A stretch of 64,000 nucleotides of DNA. It comes from Paenibacillus prosopidis (GTDB taxonomy: Bacteria > Bacillota > Bacilli > Paenibacillales > Paenibacillaceae). This document shows positions 61,992-64,000 of this stretch, piece by piece. The notes under the pieces were generated by a model. The model worked only from the letters and a program-made list of their open reading frames with translations, did no database searches and had not been told where the DNA came from. The position numbers and the translations under genes were made by a program. Where the stretch lies: NCBI RefSeq assembly GCF_003337375.1, contig NZ_QPJD01000004.1, positions 124,001-188,000 on the forward strand. The letters are read 5' to 3'. Within the stretch, counting starts at the first letter, position 1, and the number at the start of each line of letters is the position of its first letter.

Positions 61992-64000
61992 TTACCCACC
62001 GTTCGCATGAATCGTTTCCAGCCCTGCATTAACGCTCTTCATAATATTGACCAGATCCGTATAGGGCTGATCCTGCTGGTTTACCAAGCCTGTATTGAAA
62101 TTTTCGCCGTCTTTACGCCCGGTAACCGCTTGATCAAAGTACACAAACCAGCCCGAGCCGACAAATAGCGGATGTGCCGTTTGGCTTTCGATAAAAGCTT
62201 TGAAGGCGGTGCCTCTGTCCGCAATACTGGCTGCCCTTGTAGCCGCATTGACGGGCGATAACCCGCGCTCGCTAGTGCTAAATGTATATTCCAGATTCAA
62301 CAGCGGTTTTCCGAAAGCTTCATATCTGGAAATCCAGGCCGCATCATTCGTATAATTATCTACGGAAAAAGCATCCACAAATTCCATGGCTGCCGAATCC
62401 CAATCAAGACTGGTCCGCCAGGTGGGAACGATAGAAGAACCTAAAAACAAATGGTTCGTATCATATTTTTCGATAATATTCCGGATCGCCTGGAAGTACG
62501 TTTTGGATGCCAGCTTGATAAAGGCCGATACATCCGCAGCCGGAACGCTCGCGATCGCGATCGACGTATTCTTTAATGCGTCAAATGATTCGGCGCTCGT
62601 ACCAAGAAGCTGGTTGACGGCGGCAATGTCATTGTTATATCTTGGCGCAAGAAAATCCACAAAGGCGCCCTTCGCCGCAGAGGTAGACCCATACGTCAAA
62701 ATCTCTTTTACAATATCGGTCGTCCATCCGGCCTCGTTATCGTAAGTGTAGCCGATCAGCCACCGGTCGTTCCTCGCCTTTTGAATCTGTGCGCTCACGG
62801 CGTTGTCGATAATGGATTCAGCCTGCGGATCGAATACATCGTACGTCCATTGAATCCTTTTCAAATTTGACGGATCTTGCAGAACCTCAATATAGGGAAA
62901 CGTGACATTATTAGGTCTGGACCACTTGCTAAAGGCATTAAAGCCCCAATTGATCAACCGCTTCTTGGTGATTTCCTCCCACTTCGACTCATAGTCGCTG
63001 CCGTATTTTTTCATGACGTTGGCGATGATGAAGCTGACTCTTTCGCCATTTTTGTCATTGGCGTAAGCGGGAGTGTAGACGCTAGGATCTGGAAGCTCCT
63101 CGAAAACCTTCCGGGGTGTGCCGTCCGTTTTCCGATACGGCGTTCCGTATCCCCACTCCCATATGCTTGTGGCATCAACGCCCTTTAAAATGAATTTATA
63201 GCCGTCCGGCGTAATAAACCACCATTTATTATCGATTTGATCAAGTCGGAAAAATCCGGTGGATTTGTACTGTCCCCCGCTTTTAATCCCGCCGTACTGG
63301 TCATATTTGTTTCGGTCCAGCGAAACTTTCGCCAGCGCTTTCGCCTCATTCGCATATTCCTGCTTCAATTGCGCGTCAGTTGCAACCTTTCCGGTCCACG
63401 TTTCATAAATCCACTGTCCGTATTTATCCACCATCAAAGAGTCTTTCTTAAGCTCAGCCTGCATCTGCTCTACCGTAAAAGCTGCAGCCGGGTTCTGCCC
63501 TTCATCGCCTGTGCCCTTATAGATTTGTACTTCCGTCAGCGGGATATGCTGATAGGCGTGCGAACGCTTAATATCGATGACAATAAACCTGGCCGTCTTG
63601 TTGTTCATCGGGATGTTGACCGAATAGTTCAAGGCGGTTCCTGATTTTACATGCTTGCCGGCAATATAGTAATAATCCGTTGTAGCCTCGGGGCGGTATT
63701 TGACCGTAAATTCCTTAAACCCCCAAAAGCTGTTGGGAGAATTCAATACGATGTTTATGTTGTCCAGCGGGTAGTCCTTCAGCAGGTCGAACACCACCTG
63801 CACAGTCCCCATGGAAGTCGCGCTTCCCATCCATCCGGCATAGGTCGTCGTTAAGGCGTCAAAAAGTACACCGCTCTCTGACGGTACCAAGCCGGTTGCC
63901 CCTTTGTCGGGAGAATTGCCTGCACCCGGGGCAGGGCTGTAATAATAGTTTCCGGTTTTAAGCAGCGTACCTTCCGCGAGGGCTCCTCCTCCGGCAGGGA
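61992..64000 (-). CDS. Secreted clan GH-A-like glycosidase (beta-agarase-like), copy 2, 5' end beyond window
   Basis: About 669 residues visible. The frame stays open to base 64000, and the visible N-terminal part (EGTLLKTGNYYYSPAPGAG) aligns with residues about 34-52 of the copy at 39930. Only the signal peptide and start are missing. Same layout: discoidin-like domain, WWFITPDGYKFILKGVDA, acid/base glutamate in YTYDNEAGW (codon at 62733-62735) and nucleophile in LLNLEYTFSTSERG. Similarity to copy 1 is high along the whole length. It lies downstream of nothing visible and may start a transcript that continues to the PL8 side only after a 125-bp gap. Substrate unknown. Confidence 0.82.
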   Translation of the reverse strand, partial: PAGGGALAEGTLLKTGNYYYSPAPGAGNSPDKGATGLVPSESGVLFDALTTTYAGWMGSATSMGTVQVVFDLLKDYPLDNINIVLNSPNSFWGFKEFTVKYRPEATTDYYYIAGKHVKSGTALNYSVNIPMNNKTARFIVIDIKRSHAYQHIPLTEVQIYKGTGDEGQNPAAAFTVEQMQAELKKDSLMVDKYGQWIYETWTGKVATDAQLKQEYANEAKALAKVSLDRNKYDQYGGIKSGGQYKSTGFFRLDQIDNKWWFITPDGYKFILKGVDATSIWEWGYGTPYRKTDGTPRKVFEELPDPSVYTPAYANDKNGERVSFIIANVMKKYGSDYESKWEEITKKRLINWGFNAFSKWSRPNNVTFPYIEVLQDPSNLKRIQWTYDVFDPQAESIIDNAVSAQIQKARNDRWLIGYTYDNEAGWTTDIVKEILTYGSTSAAKGAFVDFLAPRYNNDIAAVNQLLGTSAESFDALKNTSIAIASVPAADVSAFIKLASKTYFQAIRNIIEKYDTNHLFLGSSIVPTWRTSLDWDSAAMEFVDAFSVDNYTNDAAWISRYEAFGKPLLNLEYTFSTSERGLSPVNAATRAASIADRGTAFKAFIESQTAHPLFVGSGWFVYFDQAVTGRKDGENFNTGLVNQQDQPYTDLVNIMKSVNAGLETIHANGG

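Overview
The window looks like chromosomal DNA from a spore-forming, Gram-positive soil Bacillota, most likely Paenibacillus or a close relative. The signs are a gerA/gerC/gerB germinant-receptor operon behind a sigma-G-like promoter, a sporulation-type diadenylate cyclase, cytochrome bd oxidase, strong GGAGG ribosome sites, frequent TTG/GTG starts, two Yes/Lpl-type sugar ABC transporters each with a YesM/YesN two-component pair, and several large secreted glycan-active enzymes. Genus assignment is an inference from gene content; no rRNA or other phylogenetic marker is present.

Layout. 1-841 is the 5' part of glgC, cut by the window edge. 1098-4382 holds a 44-residue zinc-finger-like microprotein, an ArsR-type regulator divergent from a GH51 alpha-L-arabinofuranosidase, and a zinc-ribbon membrane protein. 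A YeiH-family membrane protein (4417-5424) converges on a five-gene oligopeptide/dipeptide ABC operon (11159 down to 5437). A repeat-bearing gap (11163-11591) precedes ndk. The germinant-receptor operon (15961-12247, minus) lies back to back with a deletion-damaged doxX and a CdaS-type cyclic di-AMP synthase. rpiA and the cytochrome bd operon follow. That operon holds cydA, cydB and two small membrane-protein genes of 32 codons each: a cydS-like one after cydB and an unassigned one before cydA. Then come an HPP-family membrane protein, a GntR-type regulator and a shikimate kinase.

From about 23 kb the window is mostly polysaccharide sensing, breakdown and uptake. Locus A (30195-23300, minus) is yesM-yesN followed by a solute-binding lipoprotein and two permeases. 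Locus B (38711-30377, minus) is a compact run of five genes. It encodes a secreted beta-helix enzyme with three discoidin domains, a solute-binding lipoprotein without permeases, a membrane histidine kinase with a Cache-like sensor, a CheY/Rcp1-like receiver, and a receiver-GGDEF diguanylate cyclase. It reads as an extracellular glycan sensor wired to cyclic di-GMP and is the most unusual system here. 38956-44194 holds an MBL-fold hydrolase, a secreted clan GH-A-like glycosidase and a few small genes. Locus C (57859-44721, minus) is a histidine kinase/response regulator pair, two permeases, a solute-binding protein, a 1388-residue multidomain glycosidase and a cytoplasmic helical-toroid protein. 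It is followed by a secreted CARDB protein, a PL8-family polysaccharide lyase and a second copy of the clan GH-A-like glycosidase, which runs off the right edge.

How it works together (inference): secreted lyases and glycosidases cut an unidentified polysaccharide, probably one containing uronic acid given the PL8 enzyme. The binding proteins and permeases import fragments, and the YesM/YesN-type kinases induce the genes. Candidate cre sites upstream of three of these genes suggest CcpA catabolite repression. No separate transporter ATPase gene lies in loci A or C, as expected for systems that share an MsmX-type ATPase encoded elsewhere. No rRNA, tRNA, CRISPR array, complete insertion sequence or prophage was seen.
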